The notes under the pieces were generated by a model. The model had not been told where the DNA came from. It saw only the letters and a list, made by a program, of their open reading frames with translations, and did not search any database. A stretch of DNA of 17,210 bases from positions 1-17,210 of the forward strand of contig JBLIDB010000098.1 in assembly GCA_047634015.1 (NCBI GenBank), given 5' to 3'. Shown in pieces: positions 1 through 6,625 of this stretch; the first letter of the stretch is position 1; the number at the start of each line of letters is the position of its first letter. This DNA is from JAJRXG01 sp047634015 (GTDB lineage: Bacteria > Bacteroidota > Bacteroidia > Chitinophagales > Saprospiraceae). A program made the position numbers and the translations under genes.

Positions 1-2
1 AT

Positions 3-212
3 CGGATGTAATACAAAACCTATTTAGAAAGTAAATTACTCATAGGTTCCGGCCCAATAGAAGCAGCTCATAGGAGTGTAATACAACAAAAAATGAAACT
101 ATCAGGACAAAAATGGTCTCTCAAAGGGGCTAATGCAATAGCTACCCTAAGATGCTAAAACAAAAGTAATGCTTGGAAATTAGTCTCTCAGGTGATAAAG
201 GCCGCCGCTTAA
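3..212 (+). pseudogene. ISKra4-like transposase, C-terminal remnant
   Basis: This is the last part of a transposase read in one frame. It contains the stretch LLIGSGPIEAAHRSVIQQ followed by KMKLSGQKWSLKGANAIATL, which matches the C-terminal signature I know from ISKra4-type transposases (an IGSGPIE core, then MKLSGQ.W...GA.A...LR). The frame is interrupted by TAA at 9-11 and TAA at 156-158, yet reading continues in the same frame as NKSNAWKLVSQVIKAAA to a final TAA at 210-212, a plausible natural end. Each internal TAA could come from CAA or another codon by one substitution, so this looks like a gene decayed by point mutation. The upstream part lies outside the window. The family name is by motif memory; decay is seen directly. 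Confidence 0.7.
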
Positions 213-497
213 ATCAGCATATAGTGCAATTTGTTATACACACATGACGCATTATTATGCTGTTCCCATTTGTCAACTTGAAGTAGTTTAAAGGGAGTTA
301 CATTTTTCCCTCGTTTAATATTACTGGTGCATATAGGTGTCTCACGAAAGGAACCTTTAATGTAACTCACTCTCCGTATTACCATCAGTTCTCCCCTTTT
401 CATATCTTTAGATGGTACGCAATAGGAATCCTCCAAATGAGCAGACGTGCTTTCTGGTGCGCCATCCATGCCAAGTAGTCCCTTTCTTATCTAGCTA
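213..497. other. Non-coding stretch with one copy of a diverged repeat
   Basis: No believable gene is seen here; the minus-strand open frame has no recognisable content beyond the repeat. The stretch holds one copy (339-368) of a 30-base repeat found again at 1448-1477. A 10-base inverted pair, GAGTTACATT at 295-304 and AATGTAACTC at 359-368, brackets about 74 bases. This may be the edge of an old insertion element, but no complete element can be drawn. Confidence 0.4.
339..368 (+). repeat. Diverged 30-bp direct repeat, copy 1
   Basis: This copy begins GTCTCAC and ends ATGTAACTC. It matches 1448-1477 at 26 of 30 positions in the same orientation without gaps. Read on the minus strand, both copies give SYIK-x-SF-x-ET, and weaker similarity continues for about ten codons (N-x-K-x-G). 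Two such matches 1.1 kb apart in a zone of transposase remnants suggest relics of the same element, whose identity I do not recognise. Confidence 0.5.
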
Positions 498-989
498 CTA
501 CTCTTCCCCTTTTTCCTCTTCCGGCTGATCGTCGTTGTAAATATCCCTGATACAAATATATTTCCCTTCTCTTTTTTCAAAAATAGAAATATATTTCCCA
601 TAGCTGATTTTACCATCCGGTGATGTGTTAATCGATCTGCCTACTTCGACTGCAAGATTGCCAGAAGCCCATAGGTCTAAAACCTCAAATCGCGTAGTAT
701 TGTTGGTTGAGTCTTTGGCCATATCATCCTTTGTAGTCATCAGAATGGTTTCTTTACCAACCAATGTTGGCTTATCAGGACCAAGACTTTGAGCATCATC
801 AGAATAATAGGCGACTACGCCGTCTGCGTCTTTAGCATTTTGAGCTACTGCATAAGCATCTTCCATCGTTTGTATTTCCTCCTTTACAGCATCCAAATCA
901 ATAGCTGGAGCTTCTGTTATTGGAGCCTTACATGATAAAATAAGTATAAAAGTTAAAAAGATCAGAAAATTAAGATTCTTTGTTCTCAT
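498..989 (-). CDS. Small lipoprotein with NTF2/SnoaL-like (DUF4440-type) domain
   Basis: This encodes a 163-residue protein of unknown specific function. It opens with MRTKNLNF, a hydrophobic stretch and an ILSC lipobox (Cys20), so it is probably a lipid-anchored envelope protein. The rest fits a DUF4440/SnoaL-like cone fold: a helical part with A-x-N-x-K-D-A-D-G-V-V-A-Y-Y near residues 50-63, then YSDDAQSLGPDKPTLVGKE, then beta strands ending in IFEKREGKYICIRDIYNDD. Such domains occur in enzymes and in binding proteins, and no catalytic set can be claimed. The open frame extends upstream to 1049, but starting at 989 puts the signal peptide at the N-terminus and leaves a promoter-like element just upstream. 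The neighbours on both sides are transposase debris, so it stands alone; codon use looks ordinary and the frame is intact. Confidence 0.65.
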   Translation of the reverse strand: MRTKNLNFLIFLTFILILSCKAPITEAPAIDLDAVKEEIQTMEDAYAVAQNAKDADGVVAYYSDDAQSLGPDKPTLVGKETILMTTKDDMAKDSTNNTTRFEVLDLWASGNLAVEVGRSINTSPDGKISYGKYISIFEKREGKYICIRDIYNDDQPEEEKGEE

Positions 990-1018
990 AATTGTAAAGT
1001 GAATTTGATTGAGTTCGT

Positions 1019-1049
1019 AAAATATACGAAATTCTGTCTGTAACTCCAA
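1019..1049 (-). promoter_or_regulatory. Possible Bacteroidota promoter for the lipoprotein gene
   Basis: On the minus strand TTG (1047-1049) is followed after 20 bases by TATATTTT (1019-1026). This resembles the Bacteroidota -33 TTG / -7 TAnnTTTG pattern with one mismatch in the -7 box. It sits 29 bases before the ATG at 989. The match is imperfect, so this is tentative. Confidence 0.3.
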
Positions 1050-1102
1050 TTATTCGCTGGTCAGTGTTTGTCCCTTTACCTAAAACAGGTGACCAATACA
1101 CC

Positions 1103-1339
1103 TCAAACAGTCCGTGCTAAAGTAGAAAATTCGCTGTTTGTGTTCTGTTGATTAAATACTTCGTTCGGTGTCAGATTGTTCAATGAGCTATGTGGCCAGA
1201 ATCTATTGTATTCCCGCCGCCACTGCTCTATTTTGTCTTCGGCATCTACCATCGATAGGAAGGGATTGACGTTCAAACACTCATCTATAAAGCTACCATT
1301 AAAAGATTCAATTTACGCGTTATCCGTGGGTTTCCCTGG
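1103..1339 (-). pseudogene. IS3-family transposase (OrfB), C-terminal remnant
   Basis: The minus strand reads PGKPTDNA, then an in-frame TAA (1313-1315), then IESFNGSFIDECLNVNPF, VDAEDKIEQWRREYNRFWP and HSSLNNLTPNEVF before a TGA at 1103-1105. This is the well-known tail of the IS3-family DDE integrase domain: GKPTDNAFIESFNG contains the region before the catalytic Glu, and RPHSSLNNLTP closes the domain. The stop replaces the residue normally found between DNA and IESF. Upstream of 1339 the frame dissolves, so only the end of the gene survives. The bases between 1054 and 1102 may hold the end of the element, but I could not pair it with a second terminus. Confidence 0.8.
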
Positions 1340-1600
1340 TGGTAAAAAAGCTGAAAATCTTCAAATGAAAGTGAACCAGTTAGGGTAAAATATCTGATAA
1401 TTCGAAGTTTCACAAATCCCTCCTTATTATTTACGCGGGAATTATGAGTCTCACAAAAGGAAGGTTTTATGTAACTCCTCATTTATCTCATATTCAGCTC
1501 CGCAGTGATTCTTATCATTATATGATTCTGACACTTTTTGACAAATTGAAGCGCATTTCGATCTTGGAATATTTGTAAGCTCAGGATCTTTTACCATACC
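1340..1600. other. Remnant-rich stretch without a recognisable gene
   Basis: The IS3 reading frame breaks off at about 1340. The rest contains copy 2 of the 30-base repeat and short open frames that resemble nothing I know. I see no promoter, terminator or RNA gene here. Confidence 0.4.
1448..1477 (+). repeat. Diverged 30-bp direct repeat, copy 2
   Basis: This is the partner of 339-368, identical at 26 of 30 positions. On the minus strand it reads SYIKPSFCET, against SYIKGSFRET in copy 1. It lies just beyond the break in the IS3 transposase remnant, so it may mark the edge of a different decayed element. Confidence 0.5.
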
Positions 1601-1705
1601 GCCGAAAAAGAAGCGCTTAACAAAAGGGCGCATATTGAACTAATAGGTTTTGGTAGGTTTCTGGAACTGAAGATCCAAACCAGAAACAAAGGAAAAGCAA
1701 GTTGA
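1601..1705 (+). pseudogene. Possible HU/IHF-like DNA-binding protein tail
   Basis: The plus frame reads AEKEALNKRAHIELIGFGRF, then LELKIQTRNKGKAS and a stop. A-L-x-K-x-x-x-I-x-L-x-GFG-x-F followed by a basic stretch is the pattern of the HU-family region leading into the DNA-binding arm, where HU usually has GFGTF and then RAARTGRNP. No start codon or N-terminal half is visible upstream in this frame, and the basic arm is not canonical. It is either a decayed fragment or a chance match over a short segment. Confidence 0.3.
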
Positions 1706-1999
1706 AATTCTACTAAATAAGCAAATTGAATATTAAGAACACTGCCTTTAGATTATGTGCTAATTCCTCATTTCAGTAAAAACCAATTTAATTGATAAGG
1801 TGCTTAGATATCATTGTTTGCAGTTGCCAAAAAATGGTGGGAACTTCCTAGACTCTTAGCGGGAAATTTTAATTGGAAAGGAATTTTATCAGATCGTTTT
1901 GATTCTATCATACTCAAAACCTTCATCTAATTAAGCCACTGCTATTCCGTCATTCGCTATTTCTATCTACATTAGCGGCCAAACCAACTGTCATTAATT
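1706..1999. other. Intergenic stretch upstream of the M28 peptidase gene
   Basis: This is AT-rich and without a coding signal. TATCATTG near 1809 resembles a TAnnTTTG -7 box, but no TTG lies at suitable spacing, so I do not call a promoter. It must nevertheless contain the promoter for the two peptidase genes unless transcription enters from further upstream. Confidence 0.4.
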
Positions 2000-3652
2000 A
2001 TGTCTACTAAGACTTCTGTACTACTTGTTGTGGGATTAATATTCGGAGTGATTCTGTATCATTCTTGCTCACCAGAGATAAAAATAGAGCAACCTAATAC
2101 TATAGAAATCTCTGACATTACGCCTCACATAGCGGAGTTAGCATCTGATAAGTACATGGGTCGGATGCCATTCGGTCCTGGAGATCCTCTAACTGTATCC
2201 TATCTAGTAGATCAATGCAAGTCATTGGCATTAGCCCCAGGAAATAATGGATCCTATACGCAGTCTGTGCCAATGGTAGAAATCACCAGCACCTCAGCAT
2301 CTCCGATAAAAATTAAAAGTGCCGCTGGAGAAAAGACATACGAATTCGGAGAAGATTACGTCATCCACTGCCAAAAGACAGTTGACCGAGTCGACTTAGA
2401 AGATGCGCCAATGGTGTTTTGTGGGTTTGGAATCACTGATGAAAAAACGAATTGGCATGACTTTGCTGGAATAGATATGAGCGGTAAGGTTGCTGTAGTC
2501 ATGGTCAATGACCCTGGTTTTGGAAGTGAGGATGAGACCTTCTTCAAGGGAAATATTATGACTTACTTCGGCAGATGGACTTATAAATATGAGGAAGCCG
2601 ATCGTCAAGGTTTGGCTGGATTACTAATTATTCATGAAGTAAATGCGGCTGGATATCCTTGGTTTGTAGTCCTGAGTAGTTGGACAGGAGCGCAACTCGG
2701 ATTAGAAAAAGAAAGCGTTCAGAACGGCGCTGACATTAAAGGATGGATCCACTTGAATATGGCTAAGGACTTATTTGCCTCTTGCGATCTTGACCTAAGT
2801 GCATTGATGAAGTCTGCGAGGAAACCTGGATTTACACCAGTAGATATGCAGGCAAGTCTTTCTACGGCTATGACAAATATCTTTAAGCGAGACCAATCCG
2901 ATAATGTAGTAGCGGTCCTCCCTGGATCTGAGCGCCCGGAAGAGTATGTGCTCTATTCTGCTCATTGGGACCACATAGGAGTAGGGACACCTGTTGATGG
3001 AGATTCTATCTATAACGGTGCGCTGGATAATGCAAGTGGTGTGGCTCAAGTACTGGCAATCGCGAAAAATCTTAGCTCTCAAAAATCCGCCCCTGAGCGT
3101 TCGGTTCTTTTCTCATTTGTAACTGCAGAGGAACAAGGCTTGCTCGGTTCAGAATATCTGGCACTTAACCCCGTTGTTCCTAATGACCAGATCGTAGCAA
3201 ACATTAATGTCGATGGTTGTAATCCTAATGGCCCCATGAAGGACTTTCAGATCGTCGGAATAGGTCATTCTGATATGGATCAGTTGGCAGAAGATGAGTT
3301 AAAGAAGCAAGATCGATATGTACTTCCAGACCAAGAACCAGAGAAGGGATATTTCTTCAGATCTGATCATTTCAATTTTGCCAAGGTGGGTATTCCAGCA
3401 TTATTTGGAGAAGGCGGCTATGATCATGTTGACAAAGGCATCGAATATGGGAAGGCTCAAAAAGAAGCCTATACAGCAAAAAATTATCATGCTCCAAGTG
3501 ATGAATACGATGCTGCAACTTGGGATATGGGAGGCGTCGTTCAAGACGCACAGCTTTATAATAATATAGGTTGGAATCTCGCGAATTCTGATTTTTGGCC
3601 ACAATGGAAAGCCAGTAGTGAGTTTAAGCGGCCGAATACATTGAAGGACTAG
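2000..3652 (+). CDS. M28-family zinc metallopeptidase with PA domain, exported
   Basis: This 550-residue protein is probably an aminopeptidase that trims peptides outside the cytoplasm. The N-terminus is a hydrophobic signal ending in YHSC (Cys23), a relaxed lipobox, so it may be a lipoprotein. Residues of about 115-270 resemble a PA insert (VAVVMVNDPGF, GLAGLLIIHE). The C-terminal half is a classic M28 catalytic domain. The putative zinc ligands are His322 (SAHWDH), Asp343 (GALDNASG), Glu378 (TAEEQG), Asp405 (NVDG) and His497 (NYHAPSDEYD), with Glu377 as general base. All are present, so it should be active. The domain order PA then M28 and the length match Bacteroidota homologues known to me. 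The ATG at 2000 starts directly at the signal peptide. An M20 hydrolase gene follows after 37 bases and is likely co-transcribed. The exact substrate is unknown. Confidence 0.93.
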   Translation: MSTKTSVLLVVGLIFGVILYHSCSPEIKIEQPNTIEISDITPHIAELASDKYMGRMPFGPGDPLTVSYLVDQCKSLALAPGNNGSYTQSVPMVEITSTSASPIKIKSAAGEKTYEFGEDYVIHCQKTVDRVDLEDAPMVFCGFGITDEKTNWHDFAGIDMSGKVAVVMVNDPGFGSEDETFFKGNIMTYFGRWTYKYEEADRQGLAGLLIIHEVNAAGYPWFVVLSSWTGAQLGLEKESVQNGADIKGWIHLNMAKDLFASCDLDLSALMKSARKPGFTPVDMQASLSTAMTNIFKRDQSDNVVAVLPGSERPEEYVLYSAHWDHIGVGTPVDGDSIYNGALDNASGVAQVLAIAKNLSSQKSAPERSVLFSFVTAEEQGLLGSEYLALNPVVPNDQIVANINVDGCNPNGPMKDFQIVGIGHSDMDQLAEDELKKQDRYVLPDQEPEKGYFFRSDHFNFAKVGIPALFGEGGYDHVDKGIEYGKAQKEAYTAKNYHAPSDEYDAATWDMGGVVQDAQLYNNIGWNLANSDFWPQWKASSEFKRPNTLKD

Positions 3653-3689
3653 TTTTCGTATCTTTCCTCTCATTAAAAATTATTCTATT

Positions 3690-5123
3690 ATGAGAAATCT
3701 GAATGTAATCTTTGTACTTCTATTTGGGTCTCTTGTGCTTCACTCACAATCTGACGAGCTTAAAGAATATGTCCAACATGGTATAGATACTAAGTTTGAA
3801 GAACTAACAGATTTAAGCGATCAGATTTGGTCATTTGAAGAAATAGCATTCCAAGAAGTAAAATCTTCTGAGGCCTTAGCTTCTTATGCAGAATCACAGG
3901 GATTTAAAGTAACTCGAGGAGTAGCAGAAATTCCTACGGCTTTTGTAGCAGAATATGGATCTGGAAAGCCAATCATAGGCATCCTCGGAGAATTTGATGC
4001 CCTGCCGGGCTTATCACAACAAAAAGTGCCCTATAAGGCGCCCTTGAATGAAGGAGCTCCAGGACATGGTTGCGGCCATAATTTATTTGGTGTAGCTTCT
4101 TTAGGTGCTGCTACAGTCATCAAAGAATTGATAGCCGAGGGAAAAATAAAAGGAACGATTAGATTCTATGGTACACCAGCAGAAGAGAAGTTCTTCGGGA
4201 AACTATGGATGATCCGAGCTGGATTGTTTGAAGATGTTGATGTAGTGATGGATTGGCACCCAAGCGCCGAAACCAAGGCAGTCGTTCAAAGCAGTTTGGC
4301 ACTAGTAGATTTTCTTGTTGAGTTTGAAGGACAGTCAGCACATGCCGCCTTAGATCCTTGGAATGGCCGAAGCGCATCAGATGGATTGGAATTATTCACC
4401 TCTGGTATAAACTACTATCGCGAGCATGTGAAACCAACGGTCCGTATTCATTATCACATCCAAGATGCCGGTAAGGTAGTCAATGTAGTTCCGGACTACG
4501 CCCGAATTTGGACCCGTGTCCGCGATACAAAACGGGAAGGAATGTATAAAGTGTGGAAACGAATCGAAAGAATAGCGGAAGGAGCAGCTATAATGGCAGA
4601 TGTAGATGTTAAAATCTCCTTGATCTCCGGTATCCACGAAGTACTTGTAAATCGAACTGGAGGAGCCACTCTTCAGAAGAATCTTGAATCCTTAGGCGCT
4701 ATTGAGTACAATGAATTAGAGCAAGATTTTGCCAAAAAGATTCAAGAAGCAACCAATAGTGAGGTTCTAGGTATCGAGTCTATCATTAGCCCTCTTGAGA
4801 AAACGTTAGAACATCCTATGGGTGCTTCCACAGACGTCGGAGATGTGAGTTTTGTAGTGCCGACGATAAGACTCGGAGCAACCACTGCTCCTAAAGGAAC
4901 CCCATGGCATTCTTGGGCGGTCGTCGCCTGTGGAGGTATGTCGATAGGACATAAAGGAATGACTTATGCTGCCAAAGCACTTTCTATGACAATGGTAGAT
5001 TTATATACAGACCCCGAACTGATAAAGGCGGTAACCGCAGAATTCAAAGAAAGAAAGGGAGATTATATCTATGAAGGAATGATTCCAGAAGGGTCACCTC
5101 CATTGAACTTTAATCAAGACTAA
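3690..5123 (+). CDS. M20-family amidohydrolase, AbgB-like, exported
   Basis: This 477-residue metal-dependent hydrolase has the M20D/AbgB-type layout; that family includes aminobenzoyl-glutamate hydrolase subunit B and aminoacylases. Residues 1-20 form a signal peptide (hydrophobic core, then LHSQ), so export is predicted, while E. coli AbgB is cytoplasmic. Metal-site candidates are Cys128 and His130 (GHGCGHNLFG), Glu165/Glu166 (TPAEEKFFGK), His190 (VMDWHPS) and His407 (PWHSW). GILGEFDALPG near 97-107 is the conserved strand before the active site, and SAHAALDPWNGRSASDG (216-232) belongs to the dimerisation lid. All motifs are intact. The likely chemistry is cleavage of an amide bond in an amino-acid or peptide conjugate; the natural substrate cannot be read from sequence. 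It sits 37 bases after the M28 peptidase on the same strand, which suggests that products of one could feed the other. Confidence 0.88.
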   Translation: MRNLNVIFVLLFGSLVLHSQSDELKEYVQHGIDTKFEELTDLSDQIWSFEEIAFQEVKSSEALASYAESQGFKVTRGVAEIPTAFVAEYGSGKPIIGILGEFDALPGLSQQKVPYKAPLNEGAPGHGCGHNLFGVASLGAATVIKELIAEGKIKGTIRFYGTPAEEKFFGKLWMIRAGLFEDVDVVMDWHPSAETKAVVQSSLALVDFLVEFEGQSAHAALDPWNGRSASDGLELFTSGINYYREHVKPTVRIHYHIQDAGKVVNVVPDYARIWTRVRDTKREGMYKVWKRIERIAEGAAIMADVDVKISLISGIHEVLVNRTGGATLQKNLESLGAIEYNELEQDFAKKIQEATNSEVLGIESIISPLEKTLEHPMGASTDVGDVSFVVPTIRLGATTAPKGTPWHSWAVVACGGMSIGHKGMTYAAKALSMTMVDLYTDPELIKAVTAEFKERKGDYIYEGMIPEGSPPLNFNQD

Positions 5124-5269
5124 GGGTCTGACAGAATACAACCTGTATATTCATATTTATTTTTTATAAGCTAACAGCGTAAAAAACACCTGTTAAACCC
5201 CTAAAGTGGCCTTCAATAGCTCCTTCTATGCCTGTTTTTTTCGCTTATTGATCAATAGAATACCGAGCT
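5124..5269. other. Intergenic stretch after the peptidase pair
   Basis: No hairpin with a T-run that would serve as a convincing terminator for the peptidase genes is seen. The sequence is AT-rich and leads into decayed coding sequence. Confidence 0.4.
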
Positions 5270-5681
5270 ATGCATACTATACTTTATTTCGTCACAGATC
5301 CTAGCAAACGAATCAATTCAGAAAACATAAATATCCTTAAGAAGCTGATCTGGATCTGATGATCTAGATCTTTCGAGTCTCCTAAATGATAGTTCACATA
5401 TTACCTTCCTCTATCAAGATGATGATTCATGGGCTAGTATGATTGCAATGGACAATTTTATCTTATTAGGAAAACTTAGTGAAGATCCAGACTGTCGTCC
5501 CATTGTAGCAATATCTCCCACCCATAATAGTGTTAGTCACATTGCAGAAAACATTATACCCCGTTCAGGAACAGTTGTTATAAATGCCATAAAGCTCCTG
5601 GATGCTCCAGAAGTAGAACTCAATATTGGTGTGCAAGTCCTATCTGAACTTACTATTTTGAATAACGGATGCAAAAATTGA
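5270..5681 (+). pseudogene. Frameshifted gene remnant, possibly luciferase-like monooxygenase
   Basis: One frame starts at an ATG (5270) with MHTILYFVTDPSKRINSEN and stops at 5357-5359. A second frame is open from about 5352 to 5681 and carries SLLNDSSHITFLYQDDDSW, then MIAMDNFILLGKLSEDP and RPIVAISPTHNSVSHIAENI. The two halves look like one protein split by a frameshift near 5350. The order of strand, helix, an -SPTHNS-x-x-HIA- segment and a later SG...N resembles the N-terminal half of luciferase-like (LLM) flavin monooxygenases, which carry a similar ST-T-[YF]-N-x-P-Y-x-x-A segment. The protein is then cut short: LLM enzymes are far longer. The family assignment is weak; the broken state is well supported. 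Confidence 0.4.
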
Positions 5682-5848
5682 GTTGCTACTTAAACTAGTG
5701 GCCCCAGAACGCTTCCGTCTTATTCATGTTTACCCAATCGAAGCCTTTCTTAAAGTTTCTAAAAATATACTCCTTCGGATTTAACTCTGGTAAAACATCG
5801 ATCCGCACCATCAGCGTAAAGGAAGCTTGTAGAATATGCATTCCGTAG
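5682..5848. other. Decayed sequence between two gene remnants
   Basis: No open frame with recognisable content is seen. It may be the mutated middle of the gene whose ends lie on either side, but I could not align it to anything. Confidence 0.3.
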
Positions 5849-6109
5849 CGCAAATGGCGTCATTCATATCGGTATAAAGACCGGAGGGAAAAACTAATTA
5901 GAGGCGGTACCACATGGCAACAACTTCTAACAGACAGTACTCCGAGTTTCTTCCGCGCAAATACTATCATAAATGCTGATCCTATTATGGCGCAAAATCT
6001 TAGTCTTTACGCTGGCACTCCTATCGAGCTATTACCTATATTCTCGGTAGCAGATAGTCCTGAGTTTCTTGCGTCTATTGAATCACGTGCGACGGAGAAA
6101 GAGCGTTGA
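5849..6109 (+). pseudogene. Unrecognised C-terminal coding remnant
   Basis: An open plus frame without a usable start codon reads RGGTTWQQLLTDSTPSFFRA, then NTIINADPIMAQNLSLYAG, TPIELLPIFSVADSPEFL and ASIESRATEKER before TGA at 6107-6109. The composition is that of a real, well-ordered protein tail (mixed hydrophobic strands, a charged final helix), and a TAG lies just upstream of 5849. I do not recognise the family. It could be the far end of the gene whose start lies at 5270, or a separate gene that lost its N-terminus. Confidence 0.35.
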
Positions 6110-6570
6110 GCCTTAAATGGAGATATATAAATTGATTTAAAGGGTACTTACATCCAAACACCTATCGCCAGCAGAATGCGTCTAAAAGAGCTACAATGCA
6201 GTATCTCATAGGCTTTTCCTGAAGCCCAAACAAAGCAAATTCACCAACACTGATTGATCCTTATACTCATTTCACCTTTTCGGTCTCCTTATAAAGATTC
6301 CAAGCAATTACAGGTGGATGCTTCAAGTCTTCTAAATTAAGTGTCGCTTCCAACTGACAGGTTTTCGCAATATTCTTTCTTGAATATCAAAAGGAACCTT
6401 CTTAGAAAGGAACCCATTCCAAATCTTTTCAATTTCTCTACAAGAGATAAGATCATATTGCGTTAATTGAATTTTTCTCTATTACTGGTATGGCATAATA
6501 TGCGGAATGTAACACGTAAAAACCCTACATGCCTGTACAAGGATTATTAAGAAAATATGTTTACAATCAA
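6110..6570. other. Non-coding decayed stretch before the nqr terminator
   Basis: No intact gene is present. A short minus-strand open frame at 6267-6386 ends with EATLNLEDLKHPPVIAWNLY, and another minus frame just upstream contains a segment with IEKIWNGFLSKKVPFD. They could be two halves of a frameshifted gene, but I recognise neither. Confidence 0.35.
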
Positions 6571-6604
6571 AAGAGGCTTTCCACATCAATGCGAAAAGCC
6601 TCTT
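6571..6604 (-). terminator. Hairpin terminator of the nqr operon
   Basis: AAGAGGCTTT (6571-6580) pairs perfectly with AAAGCCTCTT (6595-6604), a 10-base stem with a 14-base loop. On the minus strand the stem is followed by TTGATTG after CTCTT, a modest U-rich tail. It lies 21 bases beyond the nqrF stop codon, where the operon should end. The plus-strand side is followed by CTTTT, so it may work in both directions. Confidence 0.75.
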
Positions 6605-6625
6605 CTTTTAATTCCTGTTTTTGGA

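Noticed and set aside
209..469. Minus-strand open frame of 86 codons
   Set aside because: It overlaps the end of the transposase remnant and has no recognisable content other than the repeat at 339-368; its composition looks random.
1176..1388. Plus-strand open frame of 70 codons
   Set aside because: It is antisense to the IS3 transposase remnant, whose minus-strand reading is convincing.
1451..1633. Minus-strand open frame of 60 codons
   Set aside because: No family resemblance, and it covers the repeat copy and decayed sequence.
5340..5372. GATC-rich short repeat (GATCTGGATCTGATGATCTAGATC)
   Set aside because: It lies inside the frameshifted gene remnant and is too short and irregular to be a functional repeat; replication-slippage origin of the frameshift is possible but unproven.
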